From positions 79,575 through 143,574 of the forward strand of contig KV918961.1 of NCBI GenBank assembly GCA_002049455.2: DNA of 64,000 nucleotides, read 5' to 3'. The position numbers and the translations under genes are program-made. Below are positions 1-10,149 of the stretch, in pieces (within the stretch, counting starts at the first letter, position 1; each line of letters begins with the position of its first letter). The stretch comes from Porphyra umbilicalis (Eukaryota > Rhodophyta > Bangiophyceae > Bangiales > Bangiaceae). A model generated the notes under the pieces. It saw only the letters and a list, made by a program, of their open reading frames with translations, ran no database searches and had not been told where the DNA came from.

Positions 1-2412
1 AGGTTGCATCCCAGAGACGTTGTCTGGCAGAGCAGCGGCGGGGACGCCGTGGTACCATGACACATTGTACAAGCTCTGACAGCTATACGAAAAGCATGAT
101 GGAAGGGCGCGCGCAGCGCCGCTGGGCTTGGTCGGCCTCGGTGCACCTGCCAGTTGGGAGAACCTCCGCAGGGGCCGAGGGTACGCCCAACCTGCGTTGC
201 GCGCGTGCCCACAACGGCGTCGTGCTGCGGTGCGAGAGACCACTTCAACAAACTGTAAGTTGATCCGCGCCCCCACCCCTTCACTCGCCCGCCGCAGCGA
301 GGATCCGTCGCCCTTGCCCACTGCAACGCCGCTGTCGTGCGAACACCCACGACAGGTGCTGAGCGGTGAGCTGGCTGAGCTCGGGTGTTCAGCGTGCTGT
401 GGCCGATAGATTAGACGAACAAAACATAAACAATTGAATGTATAGTCAGCCCCTTATAATTATTTTGTCATCTCTCATAAGAGAATGGTAGAGTACCCAT
501 ATCAGTGAGCAAAACTGTCCAAGGGTGCACAGGGCTGCCCTGCCTGGGGCTGCACTCCTTCCTTACCAAAGCGCTCATGGGCCAACCCGATCACTCCGCC
601 GCCGTGACTCCTCCGTCGACTGCCATCGCGACTGGTGGCTGAGTGCCCCTGGCCACCACCGCCGCCAAAGCCGCCACCACCCCCACCGCGCGTCCGCGAC
701 GGCGGCCGCCGGGCACACAGAGGGCGACGGCCACCCACAGGCCGCCGCCGGCCCCGCGGCAACCGTCGCGCCACGCTGCTGCCGCGCCACCGGCAGCCGC
801 GGGGGGCCACGGCCGCTACCGCGGACCGCCCTTGCCGCTACCGCAGAGAGCGCTCCCACCCACCACCCCGCTGCTGCCCACCGTTCCAGGGGCGGTGAGC
901 CGCGCGCCCCCTCACTGCCGGCCGTGCAGCGTTGGCCGCGGCCGCGGTCGGCGTGACCGGCGGCGGGCGGCACGGGATGGATTCAAGGCGCACGGAGCGG
1001 CGCAATCGAGTACCCTTGGGCGTCCTGCACTTGGTCCGTGGTCATATTATCTCGATCATGATCGAGTTCCCGTGTGACGCTAAGAACAGTATCTGTTCAA
1101 TGTTCAGATTGAGAACCCAGCTAGAGTTCACACAGATGCTGAAGAGATCCACTCGAAACAGCAACCACCTCACCAAAAGACTGCTGGTTAGCTCAACCTA
1201 CATACGGCTGAAAATGGGATCAAACCCGCAACGACGTGCGCCGGCGGGCCGACGAAACCACACCGCGACCGCCGCCACCGACCCCCGGCTCGCCGCGCCT
1301 GTCAGCCACCGCACCCGCGCGGCGGGCGCGCGGCGACCGCGCGGCCGCCCCGCTGCCGCCGCGGCTCGGCCCCCCGTTGGCACGCGCCCCCCCCCCCCCC
1401 CGCCCCCCCCAGGCCCGTGCACGCGCCTGCCGCGGCTCCCGCCGCGCCCGGCGGCCAACGCGCGACTTGCGGCCACCCCCCCCCCCCCCCCTTCCACCCC
1501 CACGGCCGCGGACGGCACCGCGTCGGTCCCCCCCCCCCCCCCTCCGGCGGCGCCCCCCCCCCCCGCGGGGCCCCCGCTCGTCTCTGCCCGCCCGTAGCGG
1601 GCGGGCGGGCGGGCAGAGACCGCTCGCGGCGCCAGCGGCACGCGCGCCAGGGGGGCACCCCCACCCCCCCCCCCCCCCCCCCCCCCTCCCCCGCGCCGCC
1701 CCGTCGTCAGTGGCAGGCGCCCCCACGGGGGCCCCGCTACCCGCCGCCTCGCGTCCGCCACCCCGTCGCGCCCCCCTCCCCCCCCCCCCCCCACACGCCG
1801 GCCGACGGGCACGCCGCGTCGGCGTGCTGGCCGCGGCTGGCGCGCCGGCGGGCCCCGCCGCGCCGACGCACCGGCAGGGGCGGGGTGGCACGCGTGCGCA
1901 CGGGGGGGGGAGGGGGGGGCCGACGCGCGCGTGGCACCGGCGCCCCCCTACGCTGGCGGCGGCGGGCAGGCGCGGCGGCCGCCGCGCGTGGCCACGCCCC
2001 CGCCCGGCGGCCGCGGCGGGCGGCGGGCGGTCGGGCGGGCGGCGGGGGCGGGGGGTGTCGGCCCCGCGGGGGGTGTGCGGGGGTGTCGGCCCCGCCGGCG
2101 GCGCGGCGGAGGGGGGGGTGCCGCCGCCCGCGAGCGGTTCAAGGGCGCCCCCGCCGCGACGTGCCGGCGCGCGCGCGCGGCGGCCGCGGCGCGACCGGCG
2201 GCCGTACCGGCACGCGCCGCGCCCTTCCCCGCCGCGCGACCGTTTTCCCCTCGCTCCACGTCCGCTCCGCTCGTCGGCCGAGGGCGGGCGTGCCGTCCGG
2301 CGGCCGACCCCCCCCCCCCTCGTCCGCCGGGACTCCCTCCCTCCCCCCCTCCCCCCCTCCTCCTCCTCCCCCCCTCCCCCCCACCCCCCCCCCCCCCCCC
2401 CCCCCCCCAACC
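1..2412. other. GC-rich intergenic region without a supported gene
   Basis: No open frame here shows a recognisable domain. The first 1.2 kb is mixed composition with a short AT-rich patch around 410-510. From about 1.2 kb on, the top strand is dominated by C runs, some longer than 20 bases (for example near 1663-1686 and 2385-2408), in which long frames are open on both strands only because stops are rare. The 3' part must contain the 5' flank of the kinase gene starting near 2413. Confidence 0.6.
1580..1620. repeat. Perfect 15-bp inverted repeat (hairpin)
   Basis: GTCTCTGCCCGCCCG at 1580-1594 is the exact reverse complement of 1606-1620, leaving an 11-nt G-rich loop. It lies in otherwise featureless C-rich DNA and could form a strong stem; no function can be assigned. 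Confidence 0.7.
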
Positions 2413-3584
2413 ATGGCGAGCGCGGCGCCGCTGCCGCCCGCGGCGGGGGTGCCCCGGCGGCGGCCCGGGGGCCGCCCCCCCCCCCCCCCCCCCCCGCGCC
2501 CCTCCCCCCCGCCTTTTGCGGGGACGCGTCCCCCCCCCCCCCCCCGCGGGCGCCGGCTCCGTCGTTGGCCCCTACACGCTCGGCCACACGCTCGGGACGG
2601 GGGGTTTTGGGGTTGTGCGGCACGGCACCCACAATGGCAGCGGCACCGCCGTTGCCGTCAAGGTGCTCGACATGGAGCGCGTCGTGCGCGACGGCCTCTC
2701 CCCGCAGGTGCGGCGGGAGGTTGCGGCCCTAACCGTGTTGCGCCACCGGCGGCTGGTGGAGGGCGTCGACTTTCGGGCGTCGGGGGACCAACTGTTTTTG
2801 GTGATGGAGCTCGTGTCGGGGGGGGACCTGTACGAGCTCCTCGTGCGCGAGCGGCGGCTGCCCGAGGCGCGCGCGCAGCGGCTCGGGTGGCAGATTTGTG
2901 AGGGGCTCACCTACTGCCACGGGCAGGGGGTGTACCACCGGGACCTAAAGGTACGGACGGGGGGGAGGGGGGGTGGGGTGGAGTGGGGGGGGTGGTTGGT
3001 GGTGGGGGGCGGGGGACGTTTGGGGTTGGAGGGGAGGGAGGTCGCGTCGTCGGCTGACGCTGCCAGGGCGGCGGCTGTCGACGCGCATTTGGAGGGGCGG
3101 ACGAGGGTCGGGGGTGTTGGCATTCCCGATTGGCAGGCGCACGTGGGCGTGACGCAGCACGCGGCTGCGGCAAAGGGGCGCCCCAACTGACCTGTGTGTT
3201 TTGCACCGCCACGATGCGCACCGCGCACCACGGCCGACGTTCCCTGTACGCTGTGTACGCTTGTGCTGCGCTCCCGTTTGCGCCGCGCGCCCGCGGGCGG
3301 CCCCCCCAGTTGGAAAACGTGCTCCTAACCGCCGCCGGCGACATCAAAATTGCCGACTGGGGCCTCTCGTACATCCGCGCCCTCGGCGCGACGGCGGAGC
3401 CGCCCGCGGCCCCCCCACGTCCCCCCCCCCCCTCTCCCCCGACCGGCGCTCCAACGGCGCCGTCAACCGCGCCGCCGACGCGGCCGCGTGGGCGTCCCCC
3501 CCCCCCCCCACCTACCGCAGCACGGTTGGGGTGCTCGGCCGCGGCGGCCGCGGCGTCGGCGGCGGCGGCCGCCGCGGTGGCGTC

Positions 3585-3662
<78 letters not shown>

Positions 3663-4025
3663 CGCCCCCGACCGCACGCGCTGCTAACGACGCTCGTCGG
3701 GACGGACGATTTCGCGCCGCCCGAGCTGCTCCGCCGCGTCCCCTACCGGGGCGACAAGATGGACGCGTGGGGCGTCGGCATCCTCCTCTACTTGATGCTC
3801 GCGGGCTACGCCCCCTTCCGCGGCGAAACGCCGACCGAGTTGGTCGACGCCATCCTCTCGGGCCGCGTCGTGTTTCCCGACTGGTTCTCCCGCGGCGCCC
3901 GCGAGGTCATTGCGGGGCTCCTGGGGGGGGGGGTCGACGAGCGGTGGGGCGTCGCCGACGCGGCCGCGCACTGGTGGTTTGATGGGGCGCGGGAGGAGGC
4001 GGCGGCGGAGGACGCGGCGGCGGCA

Positions 4026-4061
<36 letters not shown>

Positions 4062-5300
4062 GCGGCAGCGGCGGTGCCCGCCGCCGCGGTGGTGGCGGGG
4101 CCAGCGGCGGGCGGCAGCGTCGGCGCAGGCGGCCGCGCGCCCACAGTGGGCACTGGTGCCACCGCCGACGCGTGGCCGGTCGAGGCGGCGCTCGCCGCCG
4201 CCGAGGCAACGTCTGGCGGCGGCTCCCCGACGGCCGGTCGGGGCGGCGCCGACGGCACGCCCGCCGCGGCGGGGGCCACGCGGCGGAGCCGCAGCGCCGC
4301 CGCGACGAGCGTCGGGTGGCAACGACCCGCCCGCCCCGCCGCCACTGGTGACCGACTGCGCAGCGGCAGTGGCGGCGACGGTGGCGGCGGCGGCGGCAGC
4401 GACCGCACCCGCCGCGTCAGCCGCCCGTCGGCAGACCCGCTGCTGACACGCGCGGTGACCGCCGACGCGGCGACGCTGCCCCGCGTCGACGCTGCGGCGG
4501 TCGTGGGGTGGTCGACCGACGCCCCCGGCGGCGGCGGCGGCGTCGGCGTCGGCGGCGGCGCCGATGGCGACGCGCGCGACCGCCGGCGGCCGCCGTCGTG
4601 GGGGAGCCCCCCCGACGCGCGGGAGCGGCGGCTGGCGCGCCGCGCTGCCGACGGCGGCGGCGCGACGCGGACGGGCAGCGAGGGGGGGGGCGGTCGCCCC
4701 GGCGGCAGCGGCGCCGCGCACCGCTCGGGCAGTGACGGCGGCGGCGTCGGGCGGCGGACGGGCAGCGACGGCGGCGCGGCGCGGCGGACGGGCAGCGGCG
4801 GCGGGGCGGCGCGCCGGTCGGGCAGCGCCGGTGGCGGCGGGGGGACCCCCCCGACGGGCGCACCCGCCGCCGCCGTTGGGCGCCGCCGCTCCAGCGGCCG
4901 CTCCGCGGCGAGTGCGCCCGGCGGGGCGACGGGCCCCCCCCCCCTCCGCCCCGTTGCGCGGCTGGCCGTCTCCCACGGCGCGGCGGGCGCCTACCCGGCG
5001 TCGGACCGGTACGGCGCCGGCGGGTGGCCGCCGCCCGGCTACCCGTCCAAGGCCGCCGCGGGGGCGGTCGGCGCGCCGGCGGGGGCGGCGGCGCGGCGGA
5101 GCCGCGCCGCCGGCGGGCCCCTCGTCCCGTCGGGGCCCTCCTCGTACGCGCTCGCGCTGTCGGCGGCGGTGGAGGCGGGGGGGCGGGGGGGGGGGGGGGG
5201 GGGCCCTGGGGGGGGGGGGGGCCCAGCCACCACGGGCGCGGGGGGGGGGCGGGCACGGATGAGGAGGAGGGCCGGGGGGGGTCCCCGGCGCCGCGCTTGA
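2413..5300 (+). CDS. CAMK-group Ser/Thr kinase, SnRK/CIPK-like, with long low-complexity tail
   Basis: A protein kinase interrupted by one intron (2951-3309, donor GTACGG, acceptor CCCAG). The first exon carries the Gly loop GTGGFGVV, the ATP-binding Lys in VAVKVLD, and YHRDLK. The second resumes with LENVLL and IADWGLS, so the metal-binding motif is DWG rather than DFG. GTDDFAPPELL (APE-like) and the C-lobe DAWGVGILLYLMLAGYAPF follow. The first half resembles plant SnRK/CIPK kinases, but no NAF or regulatory domain is visible. The activation segment contains a Pro-rich stretch and a poly-Gly run of roughly 25 residues. After the domain comes a roughly 440-residue Ala/Gly/Ser/Arg tail with tandem R(T/S)GS(D/G)GG units. 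The frame changes at C runs near 2480-2545 and near 3421-3432, probably homopolymer errors. The start at 2413 (CCAACCATGG) is the only good ATG nearby but lies in a different frame from the domain, so the N-terminus is uncertain. Substrate unknown. Confidence 0.75.
3589..3660 (+). repeat. (GGC)n trinucleotide array inside kinase exon 2
   Basis: About 24 tandem GGC units read as poly-Gly in the kinase frame, between the DWG motif and the APE-like motif. It is prone to length change and expands the activation segment. Confidence 0.85.
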
Positions 5301-6001
5301 CGGGCGGGCGGCGGCGGAGCTGGCGCCGCTGGACGCCCGTGTGTTTGATGGGCGAGTGAGGGGGGGGGGGGGGTGGAGGCCGGGCGGGCGGGCGGCCCGC
5401 CCGGACGGGGTCGGCGGCTAGAGGGTGTGCCGGGGGGGTGGCGTTCCCCGCGTCTGCGCGCGTGGCGGGCGGGGGGGCGACGGGGCAACGGGGGGCGCCC
5501 GCGCGGACGGCGCGGCGCGTGGGAGTGGCGCAAGGGGTGGGAGGGAGGGGGGGGGGGGCGACGGGCGTGCGCGCACCCGCCGCGCAGGGCGGCGCCGCGG
5601 CGCGCCCGCCGCGACCGCCCGCGTCCGCGGGGGCGGGCCCGAGGCAGGCAGACAGACAAACGGGTCAAGAGAAACAGAATGCGGGCAACGGGGGGGCGCG
5701 AACCCTCGGCGCCGCCCGCCGCCACGCTCTGCTGTTTGCACCCCCACCCCCGCGCGGCTCCCACCCCCCCTCCACGCCCCAAAAAGACACAAAAAACAAA
5801 CACAAAAACGACTGTCCAGTGTCGGTCCCGGTCGCCCCCCCGCGCGCCCTCCCTGCCAGGCGGTCGTCCACACAACCCGTGCGGCCGCCCCCACCCGCCG
5901 CTGCCCGCACCGCACCGCTCGCCAAAAGGCCGCGTACGCACCGCGCCGCCCGCCCACCAGCGTCGTGCCACCACCCGCCACGCCCCCCCCACCTCCCCAG
6001 C
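5301..6001. other. Convergent 3' intergenic region
   Basis: Separates the ends of the kinase (+) and glycosyltransferase (-) genes and must hold both 3' UTRs. G-rich to about 5560, then mixed, with an A-rich stretch at about 5779-5812 that would be T-rich in the glycosyltransferase transcript. No further gene seen. Confidence 0.5.
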
Positions 6002-7786
6002 TCATGCGGCCGTGTCCAGCCGCCGCCCCGACGGCGGCACTTCTCCCGGCGCTCCCGACGACGGCGGCGCGTGCGCCAGCTCGTTGACCGTCTCGGCCAC
6101 CTCCACCGAGTGGGCGGCGTCGTCCGCTTGGGCCTCCTTGGCCGCCGCCGCTGCGTGCGCCGCGCTCACCCCCGCCACTGGCGGGGGTGGCGGTGGCGGC
6201 GCGCCGAGCAGCTCGTCATAGATGAGGTTGGTGTCGGCCGCGATCTTGTCCCACGAAAACTGGTACGCGGCCTTGACGCGGCCGCGCTCGCCCATGTACT
6301 GCGCGTGCGCAAAGTTGACAAAGCAGTTGGTGATGCCCCACGCCATCCCCGACGAGTTGGTGTCGACGAGGAAGCCGTCGTGGTCGTGCCAAACAAACTC
6401 GCGGGGGCCCCCAGACGTTGTCACGACGACCGGCTTGTTGGACGCCCACGCCTCGAGCGTCACAATGCCAAATGGTTCGTTGCGGCTGGGGATGGCGACC
6501 ACGTCGGTGGCTTTGAAGAGGTCGACGAGCGGCTGCCCAGACAGGGAGCCCGTAAAGAAGACGGCGCCCGACGCGCCCAGCTCCGCCACCCGCTGCTCGA
6601 GGCCGAGCTTCATGTACCCGTCGCCGACGAGAACAAACTTGGCGTCGGGGCGGGCGGCGAGCACCGCCGGGATGGCCTCGACGAGGATGTCGGGCCCCTT
6701 TTGGGTGGCCATCCGGCCAACAAAGAGCACCATCGGGTCCATCGGGCCGACGTTGTAGCGGGACCGCACCGCCGCCGGATCCCACAGCTTGCCATCATAG
6801 CGTAAGCAGTTGATGCCATTGTAGACGCAGCGGAGCTTGGCCCAATCAAACCCAATGTACTGTGCCTTGATCTCGTCGCAAAGCACCCCAGACACGCCGA
6901 CCGCCCGGTCCGCCAGCTGGATGGCCTCGAGCTCAATCGCCCGGATGCGCGCCGACTGCCCGCCATACGAGTTGTTGCCACAGCGGCCAAACTCGGTCGA
7001 GTGTACCGTAAAGACGCACTTGCGGTTCATGTTGCGCTTGATGTTGATCAGCGCTTGGGCGGCCAGCCAGTCGTGCGCGTGGCACACGTCAAAGCGGTCG
7101 TTCATGAACGACTCGGTTTCGTTGAGGAAGTGCACCATGGCGTTGCACATGTTGGCGCACTCCTGCACAAAATCCGTCGACAGCTCAAAGGCGACGCGGT
7201 GCACGTGCACCCCATCGATAACCTCGTACGGCTGCTGGTTGGCGCCCGTCCGCACATACACGTGCACCTCATGGCCGCGGCGCTCCAGCCCCGCCGCCAG
7301 CTCTGTCAGGTGCGGCGCCACCCCACCAACCGCAATGGCGTGCAGGGACTCCCAGGAGAACATGGCAATCTTGTACCGCCGGTGCGCCTTGACGACCGGC
7401 GCCGTCTCGTCCAAGCCGGGGAGGGCGGCGCTGAGGGCGGCGAGCGAATAGGGGCCCCCATCCGCATCCTCCTCGGCCGTCGCGTCTGCGGCGGGAGCGG
7501 CGGCTGCTGCCGCCGCGGCAGCGGCGGCCGCTGCCGCGGCGGGCGGCGCGCCAGCGGCGGTCGCGTCGGCCGTGACCGCCGCCGCCGCCGCCGCGGCGCT
7601 GCCGCCGCCGGTCGCGCCCACCCCGCCGTCGGCAGCGGCGGGCGCACCAGCCGTGGCCGTGGCCGGCGCGGGCGTCACCGCAGCCACCGCGGCGGTCGGC
7701 GTGCGCGTGCCCGCAGACAAGCCGGACTTCGTGCCGGCTGGCACGGCCGCCGGCGCAGTCGCCGCAGCGGCTGGAACGCCGGCCAT
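6002..7786 (-). CDS. GT-B glycosyltransferase, GT4/GT5-like (glycogen/starch synthase-like fold)
   Basis: A 594-residue intronless protein with a retaining GT-B fold. Residues 1-135 are Ala-rich and low complexity. The N-domain starts at about 140 (IAMFSWESLHAIAVGG), with the loop AVGGVAPHL where starch/glycogen synthases have KxGGL. VCHAHDWLAA and FTVHSTEFGR follow. The nucleotide-sugar domain has VLFVGRMATQKGPDILVEA and the E-x7-E pair in NEPFGIVTLEAW (about E437 and E445), the family's donor-binding/catalytic motif. A roughly 67-residue Pro/Ala tail follows. The start at 7786 (MAGVPAAAA) is preferred; an open frame continues upstream to 8245 but has no domain. The absence of the KxGG lysine motif suggests GT4 rather than a classical GT5 starch synthase. 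The acceptor is not determinable; a role in storage glucan or soluble glycoside synthesis is only a possibility. Confidence 0.85.
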   Translation of the reverse strand: MAGVPAAAATAPAAVPAGTKSGLSAGTRTPTAAVAAVTPAPATATAGAPAAADGGVGATGGGSAAAAAAAVTADATAAGAPPAAAAAAAAAAAAAAAPAADATAEEDADGGPYSLAALSAALPGLDETAPVVKAHRRYKIAMFSWESLHAIAVGGVAPHLTELAAGLERRGHEVHVYVRTGANQQPYEVIDGVHVHRVAFELSTDFVQECANMCNAMVHFLNETESFMNDRFDVCHAHDWLAAQALINIKRNMNRKCVFTVHSTEFGRCGNNSYGGQSARIRAIELEAIQLADRAVGVSGVLCDEIKAQYIGFDWAKLRCVYNGINCLRYDGKLWDPAAVRSRYNVGPMDPMVLFVGRMATQKGPDILVEAIPAVLAARPDAKFVLVGDGYMKLGLEQRVAELGASGAVFFTGSLSGQPLVDLFKATDVVAIPSRNEPFGIVTLEAWASNKPVVVTTSGGPREFVWHDHDGFLVDTNSSGMAWGITNCFVNFAHAQYMGERGRVKAAYQFSWDKIAADTNLIYDELLGAPPPPPPPVAGVSAAHAAAAAKEAQADDAAHSVEVAETVNELAHAPPSSGAPGEVPPSGRRLDTAA

Positions 7787-10149
7787 GGTGCTCCGCGGCG
7801 AAGCGCCTTTGGAAGCCAGATGAGGTGCCGCGAGTGCGCTCGGGGAGGAAACGGCGGGGGGGGGGTGGCGCGGATGGATATTGGGGAAAGGCAGAGACAA
7901 GACGCAGCAGAGAGTATCGTGGCAGCGATGCGAAACGCAACAAAAAGGCGGGCAACGGTCGAGGCCAGCGCGAACAGGAAGTGCCAAAGGGACACCCGCA
8001 TCCGCGGACGATCCACGCCGCACGCCTACGCAAATGTCGTCGGCGGGCTCGGAGAGCACGCACAGGGCGGGGCCAGGCGGGGGAGGGGCGGGAGATGACG
8101 AGATAAATGGGGATAGCAACGGGTCCGCGTCGACAATCGCACTGCAGACACGTCTGGCAAGGAGAGCGGTGACTGGGGATGAATACAGTAGTACGGCGGG
8201 TGGCCGGGGACCCCACCCAGGTGTCACGGAGAACTTTCCGCACACAGGGCAAAACAGACCCTCTGTGTGCTTCGCAATTCTCCGAGCGCCGCCTCAAAGC
8301 TGAGGATCCACTGGTCCCTCTTGGCTGTCGGCGGGTGGTCCCCGTTCATCGGCGTGTCCTGAGGTCGAGTCGTCTCGCCCCGCACGCCAAACACGCTCAG
8401 GCTCCTGCTGAGCGCCGGGAAGCAGTCCTATCGAAAGTCATGCGAGGATGGGCCGGATCCGAATCCGGAAGTGTGGGTGGGGGGGGTTGTGTCTTGTGCA
8501 GCCAATCCGCGCAGCGCTTGGTTGGCCCCGGCTAGAGCAGAGCCTGCCACGGTTGCACCGCGGGCGAAGGGTGACCTGGACCCTCATGACAGTCACTGGC
8601 TGCGACTGTGACAGCGCCCAAGCTAAGAGGCGAAGGTGCGCGCCTGTTGGGCCCGACGCGTGTGGGTGGCTGTGAGACGCTGCGGGGGCCGTGCAACTCT
8701 GGACTGCGACTGTTGGATCTCAGCCTCGAGCTGTCGAGATCGCAAATCACAGCCTCACGTTGCTCACTGGCACGCACGATTGACGTGACGTGTCGCGGAT
8801 CGGACAGCTGCGGTTGTCTCTCGGCTGAAACGCCAACACCGGTCAGCTGGCCGCTCGTGCACCCGCCCCCGCCGCGGGGGCGGCAAAGAGGTTGGGGAAG
8901 TCCTCTCCAGGGGGCCGGCAGCCTCGCGGTCGGAGCGCCACCACCTGCGTCAGCGCGCGGCTATGCTTGGCGCTTGGCGTCGCGCAGTTGGTCTGCGCGA
9001 AGAAAGAAACAGCCGTGTCTGTGGCGCGTCCCCCAACCCAGACCTTGTGCCACACGGCCAATACGGACCACCCTGCCGGCCCCCAGGCCGAGTCTGCGTT
9101 GTGTCATGCGTAGCCGTGACCGCTGTGGCAAGGCCGAGACACAGCGTGGGTGTCGCGAAATGCGACCATATGCAATGGCAACACGTAGGGTGGGTGTGCG
9201 GAACATCGACGATGTGTTGTGAGATGGAGCATAAGACTTTGGTTTCGTCATTACTCCAAACTTCAGCATCACCGACGTGTCTACGAGGGGCCGTTCCGGC
9301 CACCTTCTCTTCCCTCTCGCGCACCCTGCCAGACGCGGCTTGACCACTTCCGTAGCCCGCTTGTACGGTTATTTGAGATTTTATTTAGGCTGATCCGCAT
9401 CGTGCCGCCTGCTTGCGTCGTCTCTGCCTCCCCACCTTCCGTAGCTTGCCCCACGCTCGATCATGGTCTGTCTGTTTGCACTCTAGCCGACGGCACTCCT
9501 TCTTTTTCCACCGCAATTTTTTTGCACGGAGACTCCCACAAGCGTGCCTGCTCGGCTCCGCCGTCGAGCCACGCCCAGTCCGAGACTCGTTGTGAGATGG
9601 TGGCGCCACTTTCAAAAAGCGTGCCTCAGACTGGGGGTCACCGACGTCGCACCAACGCGGCAGCACCGTGGGGGTGTGAAAACTCGCTTGAAAAGAAAAA
9701 AAAGCAAGAGAAAAAAAAAAAGTGATGCGCACCCTCCTGGGCCCATTCTCCACCACCATTGACATGCACAAAGCAAAGAGCAACCCATCCAAAACACTCG
9801 TCGGAGCGAGCTGGGCCAGAACCGGATAACACGATCCTCGCCTCGGCCGCGGGCGCGCAGGGGAGCGGGCGCGGACTGCTGCCCACGGCTTCTGTGCTGC
9901 CGTCACGTAATACTCAAACAGCCCACACCACGGGAGCCAGCACAAAAAGAAAAACGAGAGAGAAAAGGGCAGAGGTTCTCGCGCTCCACCACGGTGCGAC
10001 GCACCGCACCAGGTCGACCGTGATACTTGTCTTGGGGGCAGCCGGGCACCGCAAATTTTGGCGCCAACACACGCGGGAGAATGATACAAGGTCATTCGTC
10101 CACTGGTCCACTCCCCCTTCCGAGGCAGCCGAGGGAAAGCAGAGCGCCC
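7787..10149. other. Intergenic region (5' of glycosyltransferase, 3' of ATAD2-like gene)
   Basis: Contains the glycosyltransferase upstream region and the 3' flank of the ATAD2-like gene. Composition is less extreme than its neighbours. An A-rich purine tract at 9689-9721 would be T-rich in the ATAD2-like transcript. Open frames here (for example 8608-9222 on +) have no recognisable similarity and overlap others; none is called. Confidence 0.5.

Noticed and set aside
932-2732. Long open frames on both strands in C-rich DNA
   Set aside because: Composed of Pro/Arg/Ala/Gly from homopolymers, open in several frames at once, no domain; explained by scarcity of stops at extreme GC.
7787-8245. N-terminal extension of the glycosyltransferase frame
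   Set aside because: Cys/Pro-rich without similarity; the ATG at 7786 gives a complete protein.
8608-9222. 204-codon frame on + between GT and ATAD2 genes
   Set aside because: Overlaps competing frames on both strands and shows no recognisable motif or splice context.
10092-10149. C-terminal extension of the ATAD2-like long frame
   Set aside because: Arg/Trp-rich noise; the conserved C-terminus is in another frame and stops at 10150.
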